DNA of 33,218 nt from Gammaproteobacteria bacterium (GTDB lineage: Bacteria > Pseudomonadota > Gammaproteobacteria > Pseudomonadales > Pseudohongiellaceae), in assembly GCA_018698975.1 (NCBI GenBank), contig JABIPQ010000087.1, forward strand, positions 1-33,218, given 5' to 3'. Below the pieces are notes generated by a model. It searched no databases. It worked only from the letters and a program-made list of their open reading frames with translations, and had not been told where the DNA came from. Shown piece after piece: positions 1 to 6,662 of the stretch (its first letter is position 1; each line of letters starts with the position of its first letter). The position numbers and the translations under genes were made by a program.

Positions 1-205
1 GTCCCGAAGAAAGGGGCTTTGTTCTTCGCGGTTAAAACCGCTCCTACAAGGGATAGCGAATTCAGGCAGGAGGGACTTCAGTCCCGAAGAAAGGGGCTTT
101 GTTCTTCGCGGTTAAAACCGCTCCTACAGGGGATAGCGAATCCATGCAGAAGGGACTTTAGTCCCGAAGGAAAGGTGCTTCGTAGTTCGCGCTTGAAAGC
201 GCGAA
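1..205. repeat. 80-bp tandem repeat with REP-like hairpins
   Basis: Two near-identical 80-bp units (1-80 and 81-160) are followed by a diverged third unit starting at 161. Each full unit holds a hairpin at 25-48 and 105-128; read on the minus strand it is a GTAGGAG-type REP with stem GCGG/CCGC. Each unit junction forms GGGAC-TTCA-GTCCC (72-85). The third unit instead carries a perfect palindrome at 186-205 with 9-bp arms TTCGCGCTT/AAGCGCGAA. The array is cut by the window edge, so the true copy number is unknown. The core hairpin belongs to the same family as the repeats near 4550, 16976, 31852 and 31989. Confidence 0.9.
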
Positions 206-212
206 TTTTTAA

Positions 213-226
213 AAGTTAAAAGTGGA
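213..226 (+). repeat. two AAG-N4 heptamers abutting the symporter start
   Basis: AAGTTAA (213-219) and AAGTGGA (220-226) are two units of the window-wide heptamer family. The GTGGA of the second lies 5 nt before the ATG at 232 and is the best ribosome-binding site for the DUF4212 gene. The repeat end therefore seems to supply part of the translation signal. Confidence 0.6.
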
Positions 227-231
227 ACACT

Positions 232-519
232 ATGTCTGAACAAGATAACGAATACTGGAAAGAAAATATTCGCATACTCAAAATCCTGTTGAGTGTCTGG
301 TTTGTGGTTTCATTTTTGTTGTCTGTCATTTTTGTAGATCAACTTGATGTCATTCGCTTTGGTGGGTTCAAGCTTGGTTTCTGGATGGCACAGCAGGGCT
401 CTATATATGTCTATGTGGTGCTTATTTTTATCTATCTTAAAATGATGGATAAGCTTGATCACAAATATCATCATGATGAAAAAGATATTCTCGCTGAAGA
501 AAGTCGGAATAATGAATAA
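232..519 (+). CDS. DUF4212 small subunit of Na+/solute symporter
   Basis: This 95-residue protein is the small partner of a two-subunit sodium/organic-acid symporter (DUF4212 family, found paired with VC_2705-type SSS transporters). It begins with a charged segment containing YWKENIR. Two hydrophobic helices follow, at about residues 17-36 and 55-69, and the tail is hydrophilic and His/Asp/Glu-rich. The GFWMAQQGSIYVYV segment before helix 2 is typical of the family. It lies 54 bp upstream of the large subunit on the same strand, so the two are probably co-transcribed. The ATG at 232 is preceded by GTGGA, part of a heptamer repeat. The family is clear; the transported substrate (acetate, propionate or another small acid) is inferred. 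Confidence 0.93.
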   Translation: MSEQDNEYWKENIRILKILLSVWFVVSFLLSVIFVDQLDVIRFGGFKLGFWMAQQGSIYVYVVLIFIYLKMMDKLDHKYHHDEKDILAEESRNNE

Positions 520-573
520 TTAAACTTCCCGAATCCCTCTATCCATATATAAATAAACCAAAGAAATGATCTT

Positions 574-2256
574 ATGAGTTTACAGACCCTCACATATCTC
601 TTCGTAGGAATAAGCTTTCTGGTTTATATCACCATTGCTGTCTGGTCTCGTGCGTCTTCTACAAAGGAGTTTTATATCGCCGGAGCCCATGTGTCTCCTC
701 TGGCGAATGGCCTGGCAACTGCAGCCGACTGGATGTCAGCAGCCTCGTTTATTTCCATGGCAGGAATTGTGTCTTATATGGGCAGAGACGGGTCTGTTTA
801 TCTGATGGGATGGACCGGCGGTTATGTATTGCTGGCCTTGTTGATAGCACCTTACCTGCGTGATTTTGGCAAATTTACTATTCCTGACTTTATAGGTGAT
901 CGTTATTACAGTCAGTTTGCCCGCATGGTGGCGGTGTTTTGCGCGATTTTTGTCTCCTTCACTTATGTGGCAGGGCAGATGCGCGGTGTGGGCGTGGTGT
1001 TTTCCCGTTTCCTTGAAGTAGATATCAATATGGGTGTTTTGATTGGGATGGGGATTGTTTTCTTTTACGCTGTGCTTGGAGGTATGAAAGGCATTACCTA
1101 CACACAGGTGGCTCAATATTGTGTTCTGATTTTCGCCTACATGGTACCAGCTGTATTTATTTCAATTCTAATGACCGGCAATGTGATACCGCAACTGGGA
1201 TTTGGCTCTGAACTAAATGAATCTTACGGGGGCGGTTATCTACTCGACAGACTGGATGGTATGCATCGGGAATTGGGTTTTGCTGCCTATACAGAAGGAG
1301 CGCGAAGCTCTTTGGATATCCTGTTTTTCACGGCCGCACTTATTATGGGAACAGCCGGATTGCCCCATGTGATTATTCGTTTTTTTACCGTCCCCAGTGT
1401 CAGAGCGGCGCGCAAGTCAGCGGGATACGCCTTGTTTTTTATTGCCATTTTGTACACTACTGCACCGGCAATCGCCGCATTCGCTCGCACAAATCTTCTA
1501 AATACGGTTAATAACGCGGTGTATTCAGAAATGCCAGGCTGGTTCACGACATGGGAAAACACTAACCTGATCCAGTTCAATGACAAAAATGCCGATGGCA
1601 GAATTCAGTATGTGGCAGATCCTGAGATTAATGAATTGTTTGTAGATCGGGATATTATAGTGCTTGCAAACCCCGAGATTGCCCAATTACCTAATTGGGT
1701 GATTGCACTGGTAGCGGCAGGAGGTCTTGCTGCCGCTCTTTCTACTGCAGCAGGATTGCTGTTGGTTATTTCAACATCAATATCCCATGATCTGTTAAAA
1801 AGAAACCTGATGCCTGGTATTTCAGAAAAGCAGGAATTGTTATTTGCTCGTATTGCTATTTTCTTTGCGGTTTGTGTTGCAGGCTATTTCGGTATTAATC
1901 CACCTGGCTTTGTGGCAGAGGTGGTCGCTTTTGCCTTTGGTCTGGCTGCATCATCATTTTTTCCTGCTATTGTGCTGGGAATTTTTTCTATTCGCATGAA
2001 TAAGGAAGGTGCTATAGCCGGCATGATTGCAGGTATTGCATTTACAGCGTCTTACATTATCTACTTTAAATTTATCAATCCAGCTGCAAATATTTCTGAT
2101 AACTGGTGGTTTGGTATTTCACCGGAAGGCATTGGTACTCTTGGTATGCTGATTAATTTTGCGGTATCGATCGGAGTATGTCGATTTACTCCTGCACCGC
2201 CAAAAGATGTTGTTGATATGGTGCTGGATATTCGGGTGCCAGGTAAACCAGCATAA
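574..2256 (+). CDS. SSS-family Na+:solute symporter, VC_2705/ActP-like large subunit
   Basis: A 560-residue inner-membrane protein of the sodium:solute symporter family with about 13 hydrophobic helices. Early motifs include FYIAGAHVSPLANGLATAAD and DWMSAASFISMAG, which match acetate/organic-acid permeases of the ActP and VC_2705 subgroup. Further on are GTAGLPHVIIRFFTV and the AALSTAAGLLLVIS segment around residue 385-405. Length fits the family. A long extracytoplasmic loop (about residues 315-375) contains an EF-hand-like stretch, DKNADGRI, at residues 337-344. The DUF4212 subunit sits directly upstream, which is the normal arrangement. No acs, sensor kinase or CBS-domain regulator, common companions of this pair, is visible here. 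Uptake of acetate-like short-chain acids is the likely role; exact substrate is inferred. Confidence 0.93.
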   Translation: MSLQTLTYLFVGISFLVYITIAVWSRASSTKEFYIAGAHVSPLANGLATAADWMSAASFISMAGIVSYMGRDGSVYLMGWTGGYVLLALLIAPYLRDFGKFTIPDFIGDRYYSQFARMVAVFCAIFVSFTYVAGQMRGVGVVFSRFLEVDINMGVLIGMGIVFFYAVLGGMKGITYTQVAQYCVLIFAYMVPAVFISILMTGNVIPQLGFGSELNESYGGGYLLDRLDGMHRELGFAAYTEGARSSLDILFFTAALIMGTAGLPHVIIRFFTVPSVRAARKSAGYALFFIAILYTTAPAIAAFARTNLLNTVNNAVYSEMPGWFTTWENTNLIQFNDKNADGRIQYVADPEINELFVDRDIIVLANPEIAQLPNWVIALVAAGGLAAALSTAAGLLLVISTSISHDLLKRNLMPGISEKQELLFARIAIFFAVCVAGYFGINPPGFVAEVVAFAFGLAASSFFPAIVLGIFSIRMNKEGAIAGMIAGIAFTASYIIYFKFINPAANISDNWWFGISPEGIGTLGMLINFAVSIGVCRFTPAPPKDVVDMVLDIRVPGKPA

Positions 2257-2282
2257 GAATTTTTCGGTAATTTTCTTGCTTC

Positions 2283-2372
2283 CTATAAGGCATCCAGGAT
2301 TTGTTGTTGTGCATCCAGCTTTTGCTGAAACTGTTCACTAACTTCCTGAGCTTGCAGCAGGCTTTCCTGCAT
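2283..2372 (-). CDS. possible 29-codon mini-ORF, Gln-rich amphipathic peptide
   Basis: An ATG at 2372 (minus strand) opens a 29-codon frame ending in TAG at 2283-2285. The peptide starts MQESLLQAQEVSEQFQQ and ends QQQILDAL. Gln, Leu and acidic residues are spaced as in a single amphipathic or coiled-coil helix. The frame lies 20 nt after the MFS stop codon and is not an in-frame extension of that gene; upstream it closes at a TAA near 2411. No strong Shine-Dalgarno is present, only AAGAAAA. It could be a small translated peptide, the last fragment of a lost gene, or chance. Confidence 0.3.
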   Translation of the reverse strand: MQESLLQAQEVSEQFQQKLDAQQQILDAL

Positions 2373-2392
2373 TTTTCTTATTCGATCTGGAA

Positions 2393-3580
2393 TTAAGTTG
2401 ATATTTTTTTATGCCAGATTAACTGTATCAGTATAGCTAAAGAGATTGCCGCCAGAATCTGGTAAGAAATCGGCACAGGAGTTCCGGTGTAAATAAGGCC
2501 TAGCAGGGGGCCTACCAGGGCGCCAGTACTGAAACGCAGGGTGCGCGATACTGCAGAGGCTGAGCTGGCCTGATTTGGAAATTCAATTAATATCAAGGAT
2601 TCTGCATTGACCGAAATTATGCCGAGGCTACCGATAATCATAAAATAGCATGCGACCGTCCAGTAAACGGAAAAATCTGAATGACTTATCAATACCAGCA
2701 GAAAGGCAAATATAAAGGCAGTCCCCATTCCCCGATGCATCATGCTCCTTGAACCCTGTTGAGAAACATGTCTTACATTAATAAAGTTAGCGAGGATCAG
2801 TGATGCTGCAGTGGTAGTAAATAACATACCAAACATAATCTCTGAAACACCGAACCAGGTGATGTATACGAAAGGTGCCGAAGTAAGAAAAGTAAAAAAT
2901 GCCAATGAAGACATCAGGAATGTTGCCAGGGTCGGATATATCTTCGGTGTGGATAAAATGAACAGGTAATTTTGCAGGAAAGACTGTTTGTTTCTTTCAG
3001 GATGAAAAGTTTGAGTTTCAGGTAGTTTCCAGAAAGTAAGCCCAAGAACCACAAATGAATAAAGGGTGAGAAGAAAAAATATAGAGCGCCAGTCACTAAA
3101 AGTGAGTAAGACTGAGCCCAGAAGTGGGGCTACCAAAGGTGCAGTCAGCATGATCATGGTCACCGTCGACATGCCTTTGGCGGTGTCTTTGCCGAAGGTA
3201 TCTCGAATCATGGCGGGAATGACAATCGTAGCTGCACTGCCTAACAATCCCTGGAAGAAACGAAAAAGCAGGAATATTCCCGGTGTAGGACTCAGGGCAA
3301 GCACCAGCGAGGTTGCGGCAAAGCCTGATAAACCAAATAGTGCCAGGGGTCTGCGACCATAACGATCAGAAAGAGGGCCAAAAAACAGCATGCCGAAAGC
3401 GAAAGATAGCAGAAAGACACTCAATGAATTCTGGATGGTGCTGATCTGCGTATTCAGACTCTCGGCCATGCCAGGAATTGCCGGCAGGTACATATCAATG
3501 GCCAGTGGGGGTAGAGCCGAGATAGCTGCCATCAATGGCAGTGGTAGTTTGTCCTTTAGAGGATGATCAGTGATGGACAA
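2393..3580 (-). CDS. Bcr/CflA-family MFS drug-resistance transporter
   Basis: A 395-residue major-facilitator protein with 12 predicted transmembrane helices. The N-terminal ALPPLAIDMYLPAIP segment in helix 1 is the hallmark of the Bcr/CflA (DHA1) multidrug-efflux subfamily. The loop after helix 2 has the MFS motif A, GPLSDRYGRRP. Such proteins export drugs or small metabolites by proton antiport; the substrate cannot be read from sequence. The frame opens with TTG at 3578-3580, five nt after the stop of the upstream exonuclease gene. An ATG at residue 17 is a possible shorter start, but it would cut into helix 1. The tight spacing implies translational coupling with the exonuclease. Confidence 0.92.
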   Translation of the reverse strand: MSITDHPLKDKLPLPLMAAISALPPLAIDMYLPAIPGMAESLNTQISTIQNSLSVFLLSFAFGMLFFGPLSDRYGRRPLALFGLSGFAATSLVLALSPTPGIFLLFRFFQGLLGSAATIVIPAMIRDTFGKDTAKGMSTVTMIMLTAPLVAPLLGSVLLTFSDWRSIFFLLTLYSFVVLGLTFWKLPETQTFHPERNKQSFLQNYLFILSTPKIYPTLATFLMSSLAFFTFLTSAPFVYITWFGVSEIMFGMLFTTTAASLILANFINVRHVSQQGSRSMMHRGMGTAFIFAFLLVLISHSDFSVYWTVACYFMIIGSLGIISVNAESLILIEFPNQASSASAVSRTLRFSTGALVGPLLGLIYTGTPVPISYQILAAISLAILIQLIWHKKIST

Positions 3581-3585
3581 TGGGT

Positions 3586-4473
3586 CTAATCCAGATTCAG
3601 CCAGCGTTGATGCATGGTGTCACTAAGCGCTAACAAATCACTAATTTCTCTTAAAGCATCTTCGTTTATGCCGTTCCAGCACAGGTCAGGTTCTTCATCG
3701 AAATCCATATCGGTGACAATAGTGGTCAGCAATTTATTCAGCGGTAGCATTTCCTTGTGTGCATTCACCAGTGCCTGGACTCGTGTTGAGCCTCTGAATT
3801 TCATGTCGGAAATTTGTTCAACGTTTGCTATGACGTCTTCTACAGAGGCAAACTTCTGCAAGATTCGCGAGGCTGTGGTGTAGCCGACTCCGGGTATACC
3901 GGGAATGTTGTCGACTTTATCTCCTGTGAGCGCCAGCATGTCAGCAATTTGATCAGGTCTTACCCCGAACTGCTTTTTGACGCCATGAGAATTAAGGACA
4001 TTGCCGCGGGCAAAATCCCACCAGGCATCTTCTTCACCGAGTACTAATTGGGTCAGATCTTTATCTGCACTCACGATAGTGACTGCCATTCCTTGTTCAC
4101 GTAAGCGCTGGGCGAGTGAGCCAATAATGTCATCAGCTTCAAAACGGTCACTGCCAAAATGTGGAATTCCCACGGCGTGGCAAAAATCTCTGCAGTGCTG
4201 GAACTGAACCTTCAATTCTTCCGGTGCCGGGTCTCGATTGGCTTTGTACTCTGGGTATAGTCCCTTGCGATAAGAGTCGGTCTGGGATGAGTCAAAAGCA
4301 CAGGCGATAAACTCAGGTTTTTTCTGCCTGATGAGCTGATAAAGAAAGTCTGAAAAGCCAAACACAGCATTACTGGGGTTGCCCTTGCTGTCTGTGATGG
4401 AATCATCGTAGACAAACCAGGCCCGGAAAATATATATGCTGGAATCAATGAGGTAAGCGCGGGGTAGGGGCAT
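3586..4473 (-). CDS. 5'-3' exonuclease / flap endonuclease-like (PolI N-domain, Xni-type)
   Basis: This 295-residue protein matches the 5'-3' exonuclease fold found at the N-terminus of DNA polymerase I and in ExoIX (Xni). Metal-binding acidic motifs are in order: LIDSSIYIFRAWF near residue 8, FDSSQTDSYRKGLYPEYKANR around 63-83, FEADDIIG around 110, and SADKDLTQLV around 140. A helix-3-turn-helix DNA-binding segment, GDKVDNIPGIPGVGY, follows at about 183-197. It should remove flaps or RNA primers on branched DNA. It is somewhat longer than E. coli Xni (251 aa). It forms a two-gene unit with the MFS transporter downstream; a functional link between them is not apparent. Confidence 0.9.
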   Translation of the reverse strand: MPLPRAYLIDSSIYIFRAWFVYDDSITDSKGNPSNAVFGFSDFLYQLIRQKKPEFIACAFDSSQTDSYRKGLYPEYKANRDPAPEELKVQFQHCRDFCHAVGIPHFGSDRFEADDIIGSLAQRLREQGMAVTIVSADKDLTQLVLGEEDAWWDFARGNVLNSHGVKKQFGVRPDQIADMLALTGDKVDNIPGIPGVGYTTASRILQKFASVEDVIANVEQISDMKFRGSTRVQALVNAHKEMLPLNKLLTTIVTDMDFDEEPDLCWNGINEDALREISDLLALSDTMHQRWLNLD

Positions 4474-4494
4474 GGCAGGATTCTACAGAATAAT

Positions 4495-4673
4495 CAGTCT
4501 CAAGTCTCAAGTCTCAAGTTTCAAGTTTCAAGGTACAAGTGGAAGGTGTGTAGGAGGGGTTTCAACCCCGAATGAATTCAAAGATAAAAGTTAAAAGTTC
4601 TGTAGGTCGAATAAGGCCGCAGGCCGACATCCGACAAGGCGTCTGCAAGATGCCTGCTTGAGACTTGAGACTT
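4495..4673. repeat. Composite intergenic repeat (heptamer array + two REP hairpins), locus A
   Basis: This element fills the space between the exonuclease start and the yafV stop. From the left it holds eight exact 7-nt units at 4495-4550 (CAGTCTC, AAGTCTC twice, AAGTTTC twice, AAGGTAC, AAGTGGA, AGGTGTG). A GTAGGAG hairpin with stem GGGG/CCCC follows at 4550-4579. Then come AAGATAA, AAGTTAA and AAGTTCT (4581-4601), an enterobacterial-REP-like hairpin at 4602-4635, and a small stem-loop at 4638-4654. It ends with CTTGAGACTTGAGACT (4657-4672), the exact reverse complement of 4496-4511, giving 16-bp terminal inverted repeats. The right end overlaps the yafV stop codon. Confidence 0.85.
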
Positions 4674-5451
4674 ACTTTATTTCAAAATCATCGGCATCCA
4701 GATGCGCAGGAAAGGCGCTTCGATACTTTTCCAGCTCGGTCTTATCGAGAGTCACCGAATAAGTGCCTGTTGTTTCACCTGCATCCAGCAAAATTTTTCC
4801 TGAAGCATCAATTGCCATGCTGTGACCAATGTAATCGATGTCATTGCCATCCCGGCCAATGCGATTGACTCCTGCCACACAAGCCATGTTTTCTATAGCC
4901 CGGGCTTGCAGCAAGGTCTGCCAGTGTTGGTTTCTTGCCGCTGGCCAGTTGGCTACATATAAAAGCAGGTCATAATCGAGATCTGCTGTGTTGCGGCTCC
5001 AGACCGGAAAGCGCAGGTCGTAACAAACCAGGGGCAGGATACGCCAGCCCCGCCATTGGATTATTATTCGTTCGCTGCCGGATGAGTAGCGCTTGTCTTC
5101 ACCCAGCATGCGGAATAAATGGCGTTTGTCATAAAATTGTACGCTGCTATCCGGAGTAACAAAGACCAGGCGGTTTAAACGCTGACCTTTATCATTGACA
5201 GCAATGCTGCCACATAGCGCGGAATCATGGGCCCTGGCAATCTCCTGCATCCAGTCAACAGTTGCACCTGGCCAGTCTTCGGCTATAGCGCCATTGTCCA
5301 TAGAAAAGGCGCTGGTGAACATTTCCGGCAGGATAATCAGATCTGTTTTCTCAACTGACTGTGCTATTAATTCTGCCAGTATTTCTCTATTGGCATCGGC
5401 TTGTTGCCATTGCAGATTGGATTGAACGAGTGTCAGGGAGAGATTGTTCAT
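4672..5451 (-). CDS. yafV: Omega-amidase, nitrilase superfamily (YafV-like)
   Basis: A 259-residue carbon-nitrogen hydrolase. Counting from the chosen ATG at 5449-5451, the catalytic triad is visible as Glu43 (LPEMF), Lys109 (YDKRHLF) and Cys143 (VCYDLRFPVW). The YDKRHLFRM and VCYDLRFP signatures match the omega-amidase subgroup, which deamidates alpha-ketoglutaramate or alpha-ketosuccinamate in methionine-salvage transamination and repair. The frame extends 30 codons upstream, but that part merely translates the tandem ATAAAGG repeat at 5504-5538, so the start at MNNLSLTL is preferred. It is probably transcribed alone: repeat elements lie on both sides. mtnA at the end of the window is another sulphur-salvage gene, but it is 27 kb away. 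Confidence 0.92.
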   Translation of the reverse strand: MNNLSLTLVQSNLQWQQADANREILAELIAQSVEKTDLIILPEMFTSAFSMDNGAIAEDWPGATVDWMQEIARAHDSALCGSIAVNDKGQRLNRLVFVTPDSSVQFYDKRHLFRMLGEDKRYSSGSERIIIQWRGWRILPLVCYDLRFPVWSRNTADLDYDLLLYVANWPAARNQHWQTLLQARAIENMACVAGVNRIGRDGNDIDYIGHSMAIDASGKILLDAGETTGTYSVTLDKTELEKYRSAFPAHLDADDFEIK

Positions 5452-5500
5452 AGGGGTTTGTCGGGTCGCTTTAACTTTGAGAGGTGGTGGGTAGTGAAAA

Positions 5501-5682
5501 AAGATAAAGGATAAAGGATAAAGGATAAAGGATAAAGGCAATACACTTCAGCGAAGCAATGAAGACTTCATTGAAACGAACATGATCCCTGTTTTTTTTG
5601 GAGATAAAAAACAAAGGAAGGATCAAAGGATAAAGCAATTAATGAAGCTGAAGTAGCCCACCTTTATCCTTTATCCTGTTTC
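5501..5682. repeat. Small repeat element with inverted heptamer arrays, locus D
   Basis: Between fghA and yafV, AAGATAA plus four AGGATAA units run in exact 7-nt steps at 5501-5535. The reverse-complement array (two TTATCCT units) lies near 5661-5676. A further AAAGGATAAAG at 5625-5635 is an inverted match of CTTTATCCTTT at 5662-5672. Inside is a perfect palindrome at 5557-5573 with arms CAATGAAG/CTTCATTG around a single A. No GTAGGAG hairpin is present. The layout, opposing heptamer arrays around palindromic material, resembles loci A, B and C. Confidence 0.7.
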
Positions 5683-5689
5683 TTTTTTT

Positions 5690-6541
5690 TTATGAGCCCC
5701 AAAGAGCAGAAGCATGATGATTAATATGATCTTCAATATATGTCGCGATGAAAAAATAACTGTGATCATAGCCTGCTTGAAAGCGCAGAGTCAGTGGATG
5801 ATCTGCGTCCTGGCAAGCCTGTTGCAAGAGTTCCGGCTTCAATTGGCTGCCAAGAAAGTCATCGTTCTGCCCCTGATCAACCAGGATGTGAAGTTTTTCA
5901 TCGGCCTTGGCTATGAGTGCGCACGCATCATATTGCTCCCAGTCCTGACGATTATCGCCAATGTAATTGCCCAGCGCTTTTTCTCCCCAGGGGCAGTTTA
6001 ACGGAGAGCAGATAGGGGAGAATGCAGAAACAGCTTTATATTTACCGGCATTCTTCAGGGCGATGGTAAGGGCGCCATGGCCTCCCATGGAATGTCCCAT
6101 GATTGAGCAATTATCTGTATCAAGAGGCAAGTCACTGCCGGCCAGCACCTCAGGTAGTTCTTTGGTGACGTAATCATACATATTGTAATTTTTGGACCAG
6201 GGTTCCTGTGTGGCTTTTACATAGAAACCTGCACCCAGACCAAAGTCATAGGCGGCTTCAGGATCATCAGGAATACCTTCTCCGCGTGGACTGGTATCCG
6301 GGCAGACAATAGCTACGCCAGCCTCAGCAGCAAACTGTTGGGCGCCGGCTTTTTGCACAAAATTATCATCGGTACAGGTCAGACCTGAGAGCCAGTAAAT
6401 AACGGGGACATTGACTGCTCCTGCCTGGGGAGGCAGGTAAACAGAAAAAACCATATCGCATTTCAGAGTATTGGAGCTGTGTTTCAGTTTGAGTTGTTTG
6501 CCACCAAACATGGCATTCGAGCTGACTTGTTCAAGACTCAT
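5690..6541 (-). CDS. fghA: S-formylglutathione hydrolase
   Basis: A 283-residue esterase-D family alpha/beta hydrolase that cleaves S-formylglutathione to formate and glutathione, the second step of glutathione-dependent formaldehyde detoxification in the cytoplasm. The nucleophile elbow is GHSMGGHG with Ser151. The catalytic Asp lies in DQGQNDDF and the His in GYDHSYFF near the C-terminus. WLSGLTCTDDNF and DTSPRGEGIPDDP are strong family signatures. Length is typical (about 278-286). The gene lies 111 bp downstream of adhC on the same strand. That gap contains a perfect 15-bp hairpin that could separate or attenuate the two transcripts. Confidence 0.97.
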   Translation of the reverse strand: MSLEQVSSNAMFGGKQLKLKHSSNTLKCDMVFSVYLPPQAGAVNVPVIYWLSGLTCTDDNFVQKAGAQQFAAEAGVAIVCPDTSPRGEGIPDDPEAAYDFGLGAGFYVKATQEPWSKNYNMYDYVTKELPEVLAGSDLPLDTDNCSIMGHSMGGHGALTIALKNAGKYKAVSAFSPICSPLNCPWGEKALGNYIGDNRQDWEQYDACALIAKADEKLHILVDQGQNDDFLGSQLKPELLQQACQDADHPLTLRFQAGYDHSYFFIATYIEDHINHHASALWGS

Positions 6542-6576
6542 GGGAAAATCCTTAAAATTTAAACCTTCAAATTAAA

Positions 6577-6610
6577 AATAGGGGTCAGGGTGTTTACCCT
6601 GACCCCTATT
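6577..6610. repeat. Perfect 15-bp-arm palindrome between adhC and fghA
   Basis: Arms AATAGGGGTCAGGGT (6577-6591) and its exact reverse complement (6596-6610) enclose a 4-nt loop, GTTT. Neither side has a long T run, so it is not a classic intrinsic terminator. The GGGGTCAG core resembles palindromes linked to REP-associated (IS200-like) transposases in gammaproteobacteria; that comparison is from memory. In the adhC–fghA transcript it would be a very stable hairpin, possibly protecting the adhC 3' end or lowering fghA expression. Confidence 0.85.
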
Positions 6611-6626
6611 ATTTATAAGTGCTTGT

Positions 6627-6662
6627 AATATAGCGCTTTTAATATAGCGCTTTTAATATAGC
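6627..6662. repeat. 14-bp tandem repeat at the adhC 3' end
   Basis: AATATAGCGCTTTT occurs at 6627-6640 and 6641-6654, followed by the partial copy AATATAGC (6655-6662) that includes the last adhC codons. The end of adhC has thus been copied 2.6 times beyond its stop codon, directly beside the palindrome at 6577-6610. The 14-nt period is twice the heptamer period seen elsewhere in the window, perhaps by coincidence. Confidence 0.8.

Noticed and set aside
4495-4673. CRISPR array
   Set aside because: Repeat units are 7 nt and contiguous with no unique spacers, and no cas genes are present.
5452-5541. 30-codon N-terminal extension of the omega-amidase
   Set aside because: It translates the ATAAAGG tandem repeat (Leu-Ser-Phe-Ile), and the family begins at the ATG at 5451.
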